From contig JBKJLF010000770.1 in the NCBI GenBank assembly GCA_046597185.1, positions 1 to 30,744 on the forward strand: 30,744 nt of DNA, in the 5' to 3' direction. Position numbers and translations under genes: made by a program. Below are positions 17,084 through 23,656 of this stretch, one piece after another; position 1 is the stretch's first letter, and the number at the start of each line of letters is the position of its first letter. Source of the DNA: CAMBDR01 sp046597185. GTDB lineage: Bacteria; Pseudomonadota; Gammaproteobacteria; Burkholderiales; Burkholderiaceae_D. The notes beneath the pieces are model-generated. The model was not told the DNA's origin and did not search any database. It was given only the letters and a program-made list of their open reading frames with translations.

Positions 17084-17619
17084 AGATCATTGGCCCACGT
17101 ACTGATGTGCCCGATACCAGCATAATCAGCTACTGGCCTTTTGACGCCACTTGCACCGGCAGTGGCATTGGGCAGGATAAAGGCTGCCGTGGTAAGATCA
17201 AAACGGTGACCAACACGGCGAACCAAACCACCCACTATGAAATGTATGACGCCCATGGCCGCGCAACAGCCATTCGTAACCCCAATGGTTTGCTCACCGA
17301 AATGACTTACACTTCACGGGGTTGGCTCACTGCCACGACGGTCGGCGATGAAACAACCCGTTATGAATACGATGGTGTGGGATTGATGAAAAAAGTAACG
17401 CTACCCAATAACGCCACCCTGACTTATCACTATGACGATGCGCAGCGCCTGGCAAGTGTTACCGACAACCTGGGCAATAAAGTGAGCTACGTGCTGGACA
17501 ACATGGGTAACCGCACCAGTGAAGTGGTAAAAGACTCTACGGGCAACATCAAACGCCAAATTGCACGCATTTATGACACTCTGAATCGCCTCACCCAAGT
17601 TACCGGAGCAACACAATGA
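17050..17619 (+). pseudogene. RHS repeat protein, middle fragment
   Basis: This frame continues the RHS shell after the break near 17050, with clear YD repeats: YEMYDAHGRATAIRNPNG, TRYEYDGVGLMKKVTLPN, YHYDDAQRLASVTDNLGN and YVLDNMGN. The only ATG near its front (17059) has no ribosome site, so it is unlikely to be translated independently. It ends at a TGA overlapping the next ORF (ATGA at 17616-17619), exactly in the RHS phrase RLTQVTGA that normally continues into the repeat found at 17697. The stop is therefore created by the inserted 80-bp segment, not a natural end. Confidence 0.8.
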
Positions 17620-17696
17620 GCCAAGCATTTATTTTAAAAAGCCTCGCATTCGGCATTTTGGGCCTGTGCGCCAGCATGGTGATGGGGGAAACGCAA
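17611..17696 (+). other. About 80-bp insertion encoding a signal peptide inside RHS repeats
   Basis: RHS repeats read through smoothly if the DNA between ACACAA (17611-17616) and ACGCAA (17691-17696) is removed: RLTQVTGATQ joins NTTTTFGYDAQGN in frame. The removed 80 bp are not a multiple of three, so they create both the upstream stop and a new frame. They encode a start codon and a complete signal peptide. The flanking near-identical hexamers look like a duplicated target or recombination site. Confidence 0.5.
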
Positions 17697-19916
17697 AACA
17701 CCACCACCACTTTTGGCTATGATGCACAAGGCAATCTCAAAACCGTTACCGATCCACTGCGCCAAAGCACCACGCTTGGTTATGACGCGCTAAACCGCCC
17801 GATTCGCTCAACCGATCCCTATGCCGGCGTCACCAAAACCAGCTACGATGCACTGGATCAAATTCGCCAGATCATCGATCCGCGTAACCTTGGCACCCAA
17901 TATGGCGTGGATAGCCTGGGCGACCAAACCAGCTTAAGCAGCCCGGATACGGGTAACCGTAGTGCGCAGTTTGATGTTGCGGGCAATATGATCCAAAATG
18001 TCGATGCGCGTGGCGTCACTTCTTTCTACACTTACGATTCGTTGAATCGCATGACCAAACGGGTTTGGTTCGGCGTGAGCAAAACGGCCCAGCCGGTAGT
18101 ACCGAATCAATACATTTACGACCAGGGTGAATTTGGCATTGGCCATTTAACCAGCATGATTGATGAAACTGGCCAAACCAATTTTGCTTACGATATTCGT
18201 GGCCGCATGCTGAGCAAGGTGCAAACGGTTTTGGCCAGCACCCCCAAGTCATTTACGGTGGCCTGGAGCTACGGTACAACGGGCAGCGAAACCGGGAAAA
18301 TGACGAGCCTTACTTACCCCAGTGGCAACCGCATCCAGTTTACTTACGATGCCGCAGGGCGAGTGCAAAGTGCCACGCTGCATGACGTTAATCGGGTTGC
18401 GACCAATTTGCTCAGCAACATCAGCTACAACGACTTTATTAATGTCAACGGCTGGCAATGGGGCAATGGTAGCGTATATGCGCGCAGCTTTGATCTGGAT
18501 GGACGCGTTACCTATTATCCGCTGGGCGATGCCAACACTGGCGGCCTGGTGCGCACAGTTGTGTACGACGCAGCCGGGCGCATCCGCGCCATGACGCACA
18601 CAGGTAATGGCACGGGCGCGCAAGCTCCCGCCCTTTTTGACCAAACCTTTGAGTATGATAATTTGAACCGGCTAACGCAATTTAGCAGCAGCCAGCTCAC
18701 TCAGGGTTTTCGCTATGACGCCACTGGCAACCGCACGCAAGTGCAGCAAGGGGCCGCCAGTTACGCGCATGACATTGACCCGGCCAGCAACAAACTACAG
18801 CGCGCCACCGGCCCAGGTACCGGGCGGATTTTTAGCTATGATGCTGAAGGCAATATCAAGAGTGATGGTAACTTGAGCTTTAAATTTGCCCTCACCGGGC
18901 GCATGCGCAGTGTAACCGGGCCAACGGGCACGACCAGCTACTGGTATAACGCAATCGGCCAGCGCGTAAAAAAGGCTGGGCCAAGCGGCATTGCCGGAGA
19001 AGATAACACTTACTATGTGTATGACAACCAAGGGCAGATTTTGGGGGAATATGACAGCAATGGTGGTGTGATTCAGGAGACCATATATTTGGATGGCATG
19101 CCCGTTGTGGTGTTGAAGCAGGAACAAGGTAATGCTGTGCCGTATTATGTTTATGCAGATCATATCAACACAGCGCGGGTGATTACGCGGGCCAGTGACA
19201 ATGTAATGGTTTGGCGTTGGGATCATGCTGATCCGTTTGGGGTTGCCCTGCCCAATGAAAACCCGGCGGGGGCTGCGAGGTTCAGTTATAACCTGCGCTT
19301 TCCGGGGCAGGTGTTTGATGCTGAATCGGGGTTTCATTATAACTACTTTCGGGATTATAATCCGCAGACTGGTCGTTACTTGCAATCTGATCCGATTGGG
19401 CTAAAAGGCGGGATTAATACGTATGCTTATGTGGAAGGTAATCCACTCAGTTATGTGGATATCAAAGGGCTAGCAAGGTGTAGATACTCTATTAATTCAC
19501 CTGGATTGGTTTGCCTACCAAATTACCCTGAATTCAATGACGCTGGTTATGGGTTGCCAATAAATTCCGTATTTTCTGGTGATAAACAGTGCAGAAACGA
19601 TTCATCTCAACAATGCGTTGAGACGCCGAGGGAAGGACCAATCCCACCTGGTTGCTATAAGGCTACCCGACATGAATCACGGTCGCGATTTTGGCGGCTT
19701 AGTCCAACAGAAGGATGGAGTAAGGTTGATTCAGCGCTTTACCGGCTGCAAAACGATTGGGGAATTGGTGGAAAACGAGGTGGTTTTATGCTTCACCCTG
19801 GTAGTGTGTCATGGGGATGTATTACAGCTTCTTCAAGCACTATGGATGACTACAAAAGGATTGATGATTTATTAAATAAAGAAGATGGAGATAACATAAT
19901 ATGCGTATCCAAGTAA
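17616..19916 (+). CDS. RHS repeat protein with Tlde1/DUF2778-like toxin tip
   Basis: A 766-aa ORF in three parts. Residues 1-25 look like a signal peptide (MSQAFILKSLAFGILGLC, cleavage possible after VMG). About 26-600 are YD repeats ending in the RHS core (YFRDYNPQTGRYLQSDPIGLKGG), with the usual DPxGL boundary altered to DIKGL. About 620-766 are the variable toxin: FSGDKQCRN, GPIPPGCYKA and FMLHPGSVSWGC with His727, Ser732 and Cys735. That pattern matches the Tlde1/DUF2778 L,D-transpeptidase-fold effectors, which attack periplasmic peptidoglycan tetrapeptides. GGAG at 17605-17608 could start translation here. The ORF may be a shortened but secreted RHS toxin or the tail of a broken gene. 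It overlaps the next gene by 16 bp. Confidence 0.8.
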   Translation: MSQAFILKSLAFGILGLCASMVMGETQNTTTTFGYDAQGNLKTVTDPLRQSTTLGYDALNRPIRSTDPYAGVTKTSYDALDQIRQIIDPRNLGTQYGVDSLGDQTSLSSPDTGNRSAQFDVAGNMIQNVDARGVTSFYTYDSLNRMTKRVWFGVSKTAQPVVPNQYIYDQGEFGIGHLTSMIDETGQTNFAYDIRGRMLSKVQTVLASTPKSFTVAWSYGTTGSETGKMTSLTYPSGNRIQFTYDAAGRVQSATLHDVNRVATNLLSNISYNDFINVNGWQWGNGSVYARSFDLDGRVTYYPLGDANTGGLVRTVVYDAAGRIRAMTHTGNGTGAQAPALFDQTFEYDNLNRLTQFSSSQLTQGFRYDATGNRTQVQQGAASYAHDIDPASNKLQRATGPGTGRIFSYDAEGNIKSDGNLSFKFALTGRMRSVTGPTGTTSYWYNAIGQRVKKAGPSGIAGEDNTYYVYDNQGQILGEYDSNGGVIQETIYLDGMPVVVLKQEQGNAVPYYVYADHINTARVITRASDNVMVWRWDHADPFGVALPNENPAGAARFSYNLRFPGQVFDAESGFHYNYFRDYNPQTGRYLQSDPIGLKGGINTYAYVEGNPLSYVDIKGLARCRYSINSPGLVCLPNYPEFNDAGYGLPINSVFSGDKQCRNDSSQQCVETPREGPIPPGCYKATRHESRSRFWRLSPTEGWSKVDSALYRLQNDWGIGGKRGGFMLHPGSVSWGCITASSSTMDDYKRIDDLLNKEDGDNIICVSK

Positions 19917-20344
19917 GGTTAAAATTCATCATATTTGTTTTCTTATTAACACTTTTATTTATTTCGCGTGCGATGTGGTGCCAGCGATTGGAGAATGGCT
20001 ACATTGCCTTTAATGCAAAAGAGTACCAAGCGGCTCAGGAACACTTACTTTTCATTGGGCAACTTGGTGATCAAAATGCTCAACAATTATTAAGTTATAT
20101 GAGTGGATTGGGATTGGGACAACCTGTCGATTTTGGCAAGGCATTTTATTGGATGCAAAAGAAAAATGGCATAATGTCCAAAAAAGACACTGTTGCGGAA
20201 CAGGCCTATTACCTTGGCATTGCAGCAACAGATGGTTTGTATGGTGAAAATAAAAAAGAGTTAGGGGTTATTTGGTTGAAAATAGCTCGTTTTTCTGGCG
20301 AGAAAAAAGCAACCATTGCACTCAAAAAATATAATGCAAATTAG
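19901..20344 (+). CDS. Membrane-anchored Sel1-like repeat protein, candidate immunity to the RHS toxin
   Basis: A 147-aa protein. Residues about 7-25 form one hydrophobic helix after a basic start (uncleaved anchor or signal sequence), placing the rest in the periplasm. The remainder has Sel1/TPR-type helical repeats: GYIAFNAKEYQAAQEHLL, DFGKAFYWMQKK and AYYLGIAATDGLYGENKKELGVIWLKIA. Its ATG lies 16 bp before the end of the toxin ORF, with GGAGA upstream, so translation is coupled. Effector-immunity pairs are typically arranged this way, and a periplasmic location suits a peptidoglycan-targeting toxin. The AT-rich base use contrasts with the housekeeping genes. The immunity role is inferred from position and topology only. 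Confidence 0.65.
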   Translation: MRIQVRLKFIIFVFLLTLLFISRAMWCQRLENGYIAFNAKEYQAAQEHLLFIGQLGDQNAQQLLSYMSGLGLGQPVDFGKAFYWMQKKNGIMSKKDTVAEQAYYLGIAATDGLYGENKKELGVIWLKIARFSGEKKATIALKKYNAN

Positions 20345-20369
20345 CGTTTTTGCGGAATGCGCTCTATGA

Positions 20370-20845
20370 ACAGGGAGGTACTTACAATCTGATCCTATTG
20401 GCTTGAAAGGCGGGGTGAATACATACGGGTATGTGCTGGGCAATCCAGTAAGTAATACTGATCCGCTTGGATTACAAGCCGGGCCAGGCGAAACAGGGCC
20501 AACAACACCTAGACCAATACCAACGCCGTTTGATATCCTCCAACCAGGCACACAAGCCAATAATGACTTTGTGCATTCAGTCAATCGCCTTGTCAAAATA
20601 GTAAAAGATGCTTGTACAGGGGAGCGGGCGTGTCCTGCGTGCAACCCACCAGCAGGAACTGTTTGCTGGGTAAAGGACGTTGGGCATCCGCATAAAGGGC
20701 TTGATCCGCACTTCCACCTTTACTTTACCAAATGAACCAAAATCCATCAACCTGCGCTTGCATATGGAACAAGCGGCGGGCAGCCGCAGATACTTTTGGG
20801 ATCGAACTACCCGGTATTCCATCCTGTAGCATTTACGGTTTTTAA
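20370..20845 (+). pseudogene. Orphan RHS C-terminal tip with frameshifted toxin
   Basis: The frame opens at 20370 with TGRYLQSDPIGLKGGVNTYGY and NTDPLGL, a second copy of the RHS core end also seen near 19365-19470. It carries no upstream shell or start codon, so it is an orphan RHS-CT cassette. A different toxin follows, with CPACNPPAGTVCW and PHFHLYFTK, stopping at 20735. One base later in phase the sequence continues as MNQNPSTCACIWNKRR to a stop at 20843-20845. HxHxY followed by xMNQNPxTCxC is the normal end of a Cys-rich RHS toxin type, so a single-base indel near 20722-20732 has split it. The toxin chemistry of this type is not known to me. Confidence 0.72.
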
Positions 20846-20849
20846 GGCA

Positions 20850-21389
20850 ATGACAATGGATTCTTTGAATGATTATGTTTTGCTTGGATACGATTTACGT
20901 GTGCCAAGCACTACAATCTATACAACTGATGCATGTCTCTGGGAACAAGCCGACGATGCCTATCAAAATGTTTTAGCGCAAGGATATTCTGAAAATATTG
21001 TTCAGTTACTGGATTGCCCGGTAGTGACCATTGAGAAGGCGAGCAAAAACGCCGCCGTTGCGATTGCCATCGCGGTGTCTCCGTCATCACTGGAACTTGT
21101 CAAGGCAACATTCGTTTGGCCAGTGCTGGCGAATTCATCGGGTATTCATGATTTGATTGCCAGAAATTGGGCGTTCAAAGGTATTGATGTTGCCGATGTG
21201 AATGGTTTTTTCTCCGTGTTTGGTATTGATAGCGAAAACCCAACGCTGCCAGTCAAAGACTTGTTTTTGAATGAATCTGATGCCAAAGGCTGCGCCAAGT
21301 TGGCAGAAGCGCTATATCCATCACATGCGCCATTTGCACTCTTTGGGGTATTTGTTTTTATGGGTGGCGCAAGTAGCGTTCTTCTTTAA
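20850..21389 (+). CDS. Candidate immunity protein of the orphan RHS tip
   Basis: A 179-aa soluble, acidic protein starting MTMDSLNDYVLLGYDLRVPS and containing CPVVTIEKASKNAAVAIAIAVSPSSLELVKATF. I recognise no family, and no signal peptide or membrane helix is apparent apart from a mildly hydrophobic C-terminus. The ATG at 20850 was chosen over a start 54 bp upstream: AAGG at 20844-20847 precedes it, and it begins 4 bp after the stop of the (unshifted) orphan toxin. This is the position an immunity gene takes behind an RHS tip. A cytoplasmic immunity protein would imply a cytoplasm-acting toxin. The gene is intact although its toxin is broken, as expected if protection against siblings is still selected. 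Confidence 0.6.
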   Translation: MTMDSLNDYVLLGYDLRVPSTTIYTTDACLWEQADDAYQNVLAQGYSENIVQLLDCPVVTIEKASKNAAVAIAIAVSPSSLELVKATFVWPVLANSSGIHDLIARNWAFKGIDVADVNGFFSVFGIDSENPTLPVKDLFLNESDAKGCAKLAEALYPSHAPFALFGVFVFMGGASSVLL

Positions 21390-21390
21390 A

Positions 21391-21467
21391 AACAAAAAAA
21401 GCCACTCCCATCCGGCTGGGCCGCATCCGGCTGCGCCGGATGCGGCGGCCGGCGTTCCGGTGGCTTT
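21391..21467. terminator. Large nested hairpin / terminator between island and livH
   Basis: Three concentric stems: AAAGCCAC (21398-21405) with GTGGCTTT (21460-21467), CCGGC (21412-21416) with GCCGG (21448-21452), and an 11-bp inner stem (21420-21430 with 21436-21446) around a 5-nt loop. A run of seven As before it gives a long T-tract on the minus strand and only three Ts on the + strand. It should strongly terminate leftward transcripts coming from the livH side, and may also end the + strand immunity-gene message. Confidence 0.82.
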
Positions 21468-21469
21468 CA

Positions 21470-21724
21470 AGTTGTAAGGGGGTGTTTTTAGGCTTTTGCG
21501 GCCGCCTTGCTGGTGCTGCTCAATCATCATCCGGTGTCTCAGGATCAAGCAGCCCTTGTACACCAGCACCACCAAGCGTGTGTTCAGCGGAAAGCCTGCA
21601 ACCACATGGTCACGGACACTTGCCAGGTACGGGGATTGGCCGTGGGGGCCAGGGTAGTTCTACGGATATTTTTGGTAATGTGGTTCCAGCCAATTCGCCA
21701 GATGCACATTGGCCAATATATTGA
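21470..21724 (+). other. ORF fragment of a possible third RHS-associated module
   Basis: After the hairpin one frame stays open to 21724 with a Ser/Pro/Cys-rich stretch followed by a His/Gly-rich end, including PHGHGHLPGTGIGRGG and TDIFGNVVPANSPDAHW. The composition resembles the variable end of an RHS or other polymorphic toxin, but I cannot assign a family. No RHS core precedes it and no ribosome site is evident, and a second frame is also open across it. It is best regarded as a remnant in the 527-bp stretch (21390-21916) between the last clear island gene and livH. Confidence 0.25.
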
Positions 21725-21758
21725 AGCACGTTTAGGGTTGTAATCTTTTTCTAAAATT

Positions 21759-21902
21759 ATGAAAATTCCCATAAATGCTATTAATTCGAGTAAATCTGAA
21801 GCGATTGGCTATACCAAGATGGCCAGCTATCAAGTATATTTTAAAAGCCGGGGTTTTGAAGGTTGGGCCAGATTCGTACCATTTGATGAAAACCCTGAAT
21901 GA
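21759..21902 (+). CDS. Short ORF (47 aa), possible remnant or small immunity-like protein
   Basis: ATG at 21759 opens 47 codons (MKIPINAINSSKSEAIGYTK through WARFVPFDENPE) ending 14 bp before the livH stop codon on the opposite strand. The composition (aromatic, balanced charge) looks protein-like, and the frame is closed just upstream at 21741. There is no clear ribosome-binding site and no recognised domain. It marks the right edge of the island. It could be the tail of a third toxin/immunity module or chance. Confidence 0.25.
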   Translation: MKIPINAINSSKSEAIGYTKMASYQVYFKSRGFEGWARFVPFDENPE

Positions 21903-21916
21903 TGACGCAGGCACAT

Positions 21917-22819
21917 TCAAATACGCCGAATTATCTTCTCACCAAACAAACCTTCAGGCCGCACCAGTAAAAACAGCAGCGCCAATACATACGGAAACCA
22001 GCCTTCAATGCCGCCGTTAACCATCGGCCCCAGATAAACTTCAGCCAGTTTTTCAGAAGCGCCAATGATCAAGCCGCCCACAATCGCGCCGGGCATGGAG
22101 GTAAAACCACCCAGTATCAGTACCGGCAAGGCCTTCAGCGCAACAAAGGTCAGGGAAAACTGTACGCCATTTCTGGCACCCCACAACAAACCGGCCACCA
22201 GCGCTACCAAGCCAGCCACCGCCCACACAATCCCCCAAATCTGTTGCAAGGGAATGCCCACTGCCAAGGCCGCCTGATGGTCATCCGCCACCGCGCGCAA
22301 GGCGCGGCCTACTTTGGTTTTGGAAAACATCAAGGCCAAACTCACCACCAGAATCGCGCAAATCGCCGCCGCCGCTACGTCAAATTGTGAAATATTGATG
22401 TTGAATCGTTCCAACAGATAAGAAATGGGCACGTCTTCGATCGGTAATTCCAATTTGTGCGTGCCCGATCCAAAAATCAGTTGGGCCAAGCCTTCGAGAA
22501 AATAACCCAAGCCGATGGTTGCCATAAACAAGCTGATTTCCGGTTGATTGACCAAACGCCGCAGCACAAACTTTTCAATCACCAAACCTAATACCACCAT
22601 CACCACAATCGATAGCGGAATCGCGACCCATAACGAAAGATGAAACTTTTCCATCAGGCCAACGCAGGTCATGGCGGCAAAAAACACCATCGCACCCTGG
22701 GCAAAATTAAACACGCCCGAGGCTTTGTAAATTAAAACGAAACCCAGCGCGACCAAGGTGTACATCACACCCGAAAGCAAGCCCGCCACCAATACTTCAA
22801 TAAAGAAACCGAAATCCAT
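21917..22819 (-). CDS. livH: Branched-chain-amino-acid-type ABC transporter permease, LivH family
   Basis: A 300-aa LivH permease with about eight hydrophobic helices and the family stretches LLSGVMYTLVALGFVLIYKASGVFNFAQGAM near the start, MATIGLGYFLEG, and ILGGFTSMPGAIVGGLIIG near the end. The natural C-terminus (PEGLFGEK plus a few basic residues) is intact, so the island did not cut into the gene. The ATG at 22819 (MDFGFFIEVL) was chosen over 22840 because relatives begin there and AGAGGA sits just upstream. It follows livG by 23 bp. Its normal downstream partner livM lies 9.3 kb away across the island. Confidence 0.93.
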   Translation of the reverse strand: MDFGFFIEVLVAGLLSGVMYTLVALGFVLIYKASGVFNFAQGAMVFFAAMTCVGLMEKFHLSLWVAIPLSIVVMVVLGLVIEKFVLRRLVNQPEISLFMATIGLGYFLEGLAQLIFGSGTHKLELPIEDVPISYLLERFNINISQFDVAAAAICAILVVSLALMFSKTKVGRALRAVADDHQAALAVGIPLQQIWGIVWAVAGLVALVAGLLWGARNGVQFSLTFVALKALPVLILGGFTSMPGAIVGGLIIGASEKLAEVYLGPMVNGGIEGWFPYVLALLFLLVRPEGLFGEKIIRRI

Positions 22820-22842
22820 ATCGTCCTCTGTTCGGGTCAATT

Positions 22843-23643
22843 TTAATGGGCAACGCCTAAATAGGCATTGATGACATCCTGATTATTGCGCACCTCGTGT
22901 GGTGTGCCGTCACCGATTTTTTTACCGTAATCGAGTACCACCACGCGGTCGGAAATATCCATCACCACGCCCATATCGTGTTCGATTAATACTATCGTGG
23001 TGCCAAATTGGTCGTTGACATCCAGAATAAAGCGACACATATCTTGTTTTTCTTCCACATTCATACCCGCCATCGGCTCGTCAAGCAAGAGGATTTCCGG
23101 TTCGGCCGCTAAGGCACGCCCCAATTCCACCCTTTTTTGCAAACCGTAGGGTAAGCGCCCGACCGGGGTTTTCCGAATCGCCTGAATTTCCAGAAAATCG
23201 ATCACTTCTTCCACCTTGGCGCGGTGTTCAATTTCTTCTTTTTGGGCTGGCCCCCAATACAAGGCTTGCAGCAAGAAGTTGGATTTGATTTTTAAGTTGC
23301 GCCCGGTCATGATGTTGTCCAACACCGTCATGCCTTTAAATAGCGCGATGTTTTGAAAGGTGCGCGCAATGCCGGAACGGGCGGCGGCATAGGTATCCAT
23401 ATTTTTGCGATGCGTGCCACGGTAGACGATGTCGCCCTGTTGTGGGCGGTAGACGCCGTTGATCACATTTAACATCGAACTTTTGCCCGCGCCATTGGGG
23501 CCGATAATGGCGCGAATTTCGTGTTCCCGCACATCAAATGAAATATCGGTCAAGGCGCGTACCCCGCCAAAGGCGAGCGAGATGTTTTGTAAGTCTAAAA
23601 TCACCTCGCCGATCTTTCGGTCCGACGCTGCTGCTGCATTCAT
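22843..23643 (-). CDS. livG: Branched-chain-amino-acid-type ABC transporter ATPase, LivG family
   Basis: A 266-aa ABC ATPase with Walker A GPNGAGKSS, signature region LPYGLQKRVELGRAL (LSGGQ-like but degenerate, as in several LivG proteins of this type), Walker B LLLDEPMAGMN and H-loop LIEHDM. It is the second ATPase of the transporter, partner of LivF. GAGGAAA precedes the ATG at 23643. It starts 13 bp after the acyl-CoA synthetase and is followed by livH, so the three are co-transcribed. Confidence 0.93.
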   Translation of the reverse strand: MNAAAASDRKIGEVILDLQNISLAFGGVRALTDISFDVREHEIRAIIGPNGAGKSSMLNVINGVYRPQQGDIVYRGTHRKNMDTYAAARSGIARTFQNIALFKGMTVLDNIMTGRNLKIKSNFLLQALYWGPAQKEEIEHRAKVEEVIDFLEIQAIRKTPVGRLPYGLQKRVELGRALAAEPEILLLDEPMAGMNVEEKQDMCRFILDVNDQFGTTIVLIEHDMGVVMDISDRVVVLDYGKKIGDGTPHEVRNNQDVINAYLGVAH

Positions 23644-23656
23644 AGTGTTTCCTCGT

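Noticed and set aside
18795..19385. 196-codon minus-strand frame within the RHS gene
   Set aside because: Antisense of strongly conserved YD repeats; no start signal.
12651..21916. Classical transposon or prophage as carrier of the NHL/RHS island
   Set aside because: No transposase, integrase, phage structural gene, tRNA target or terminal inverted repeats were found, so no mobile-element call is made.
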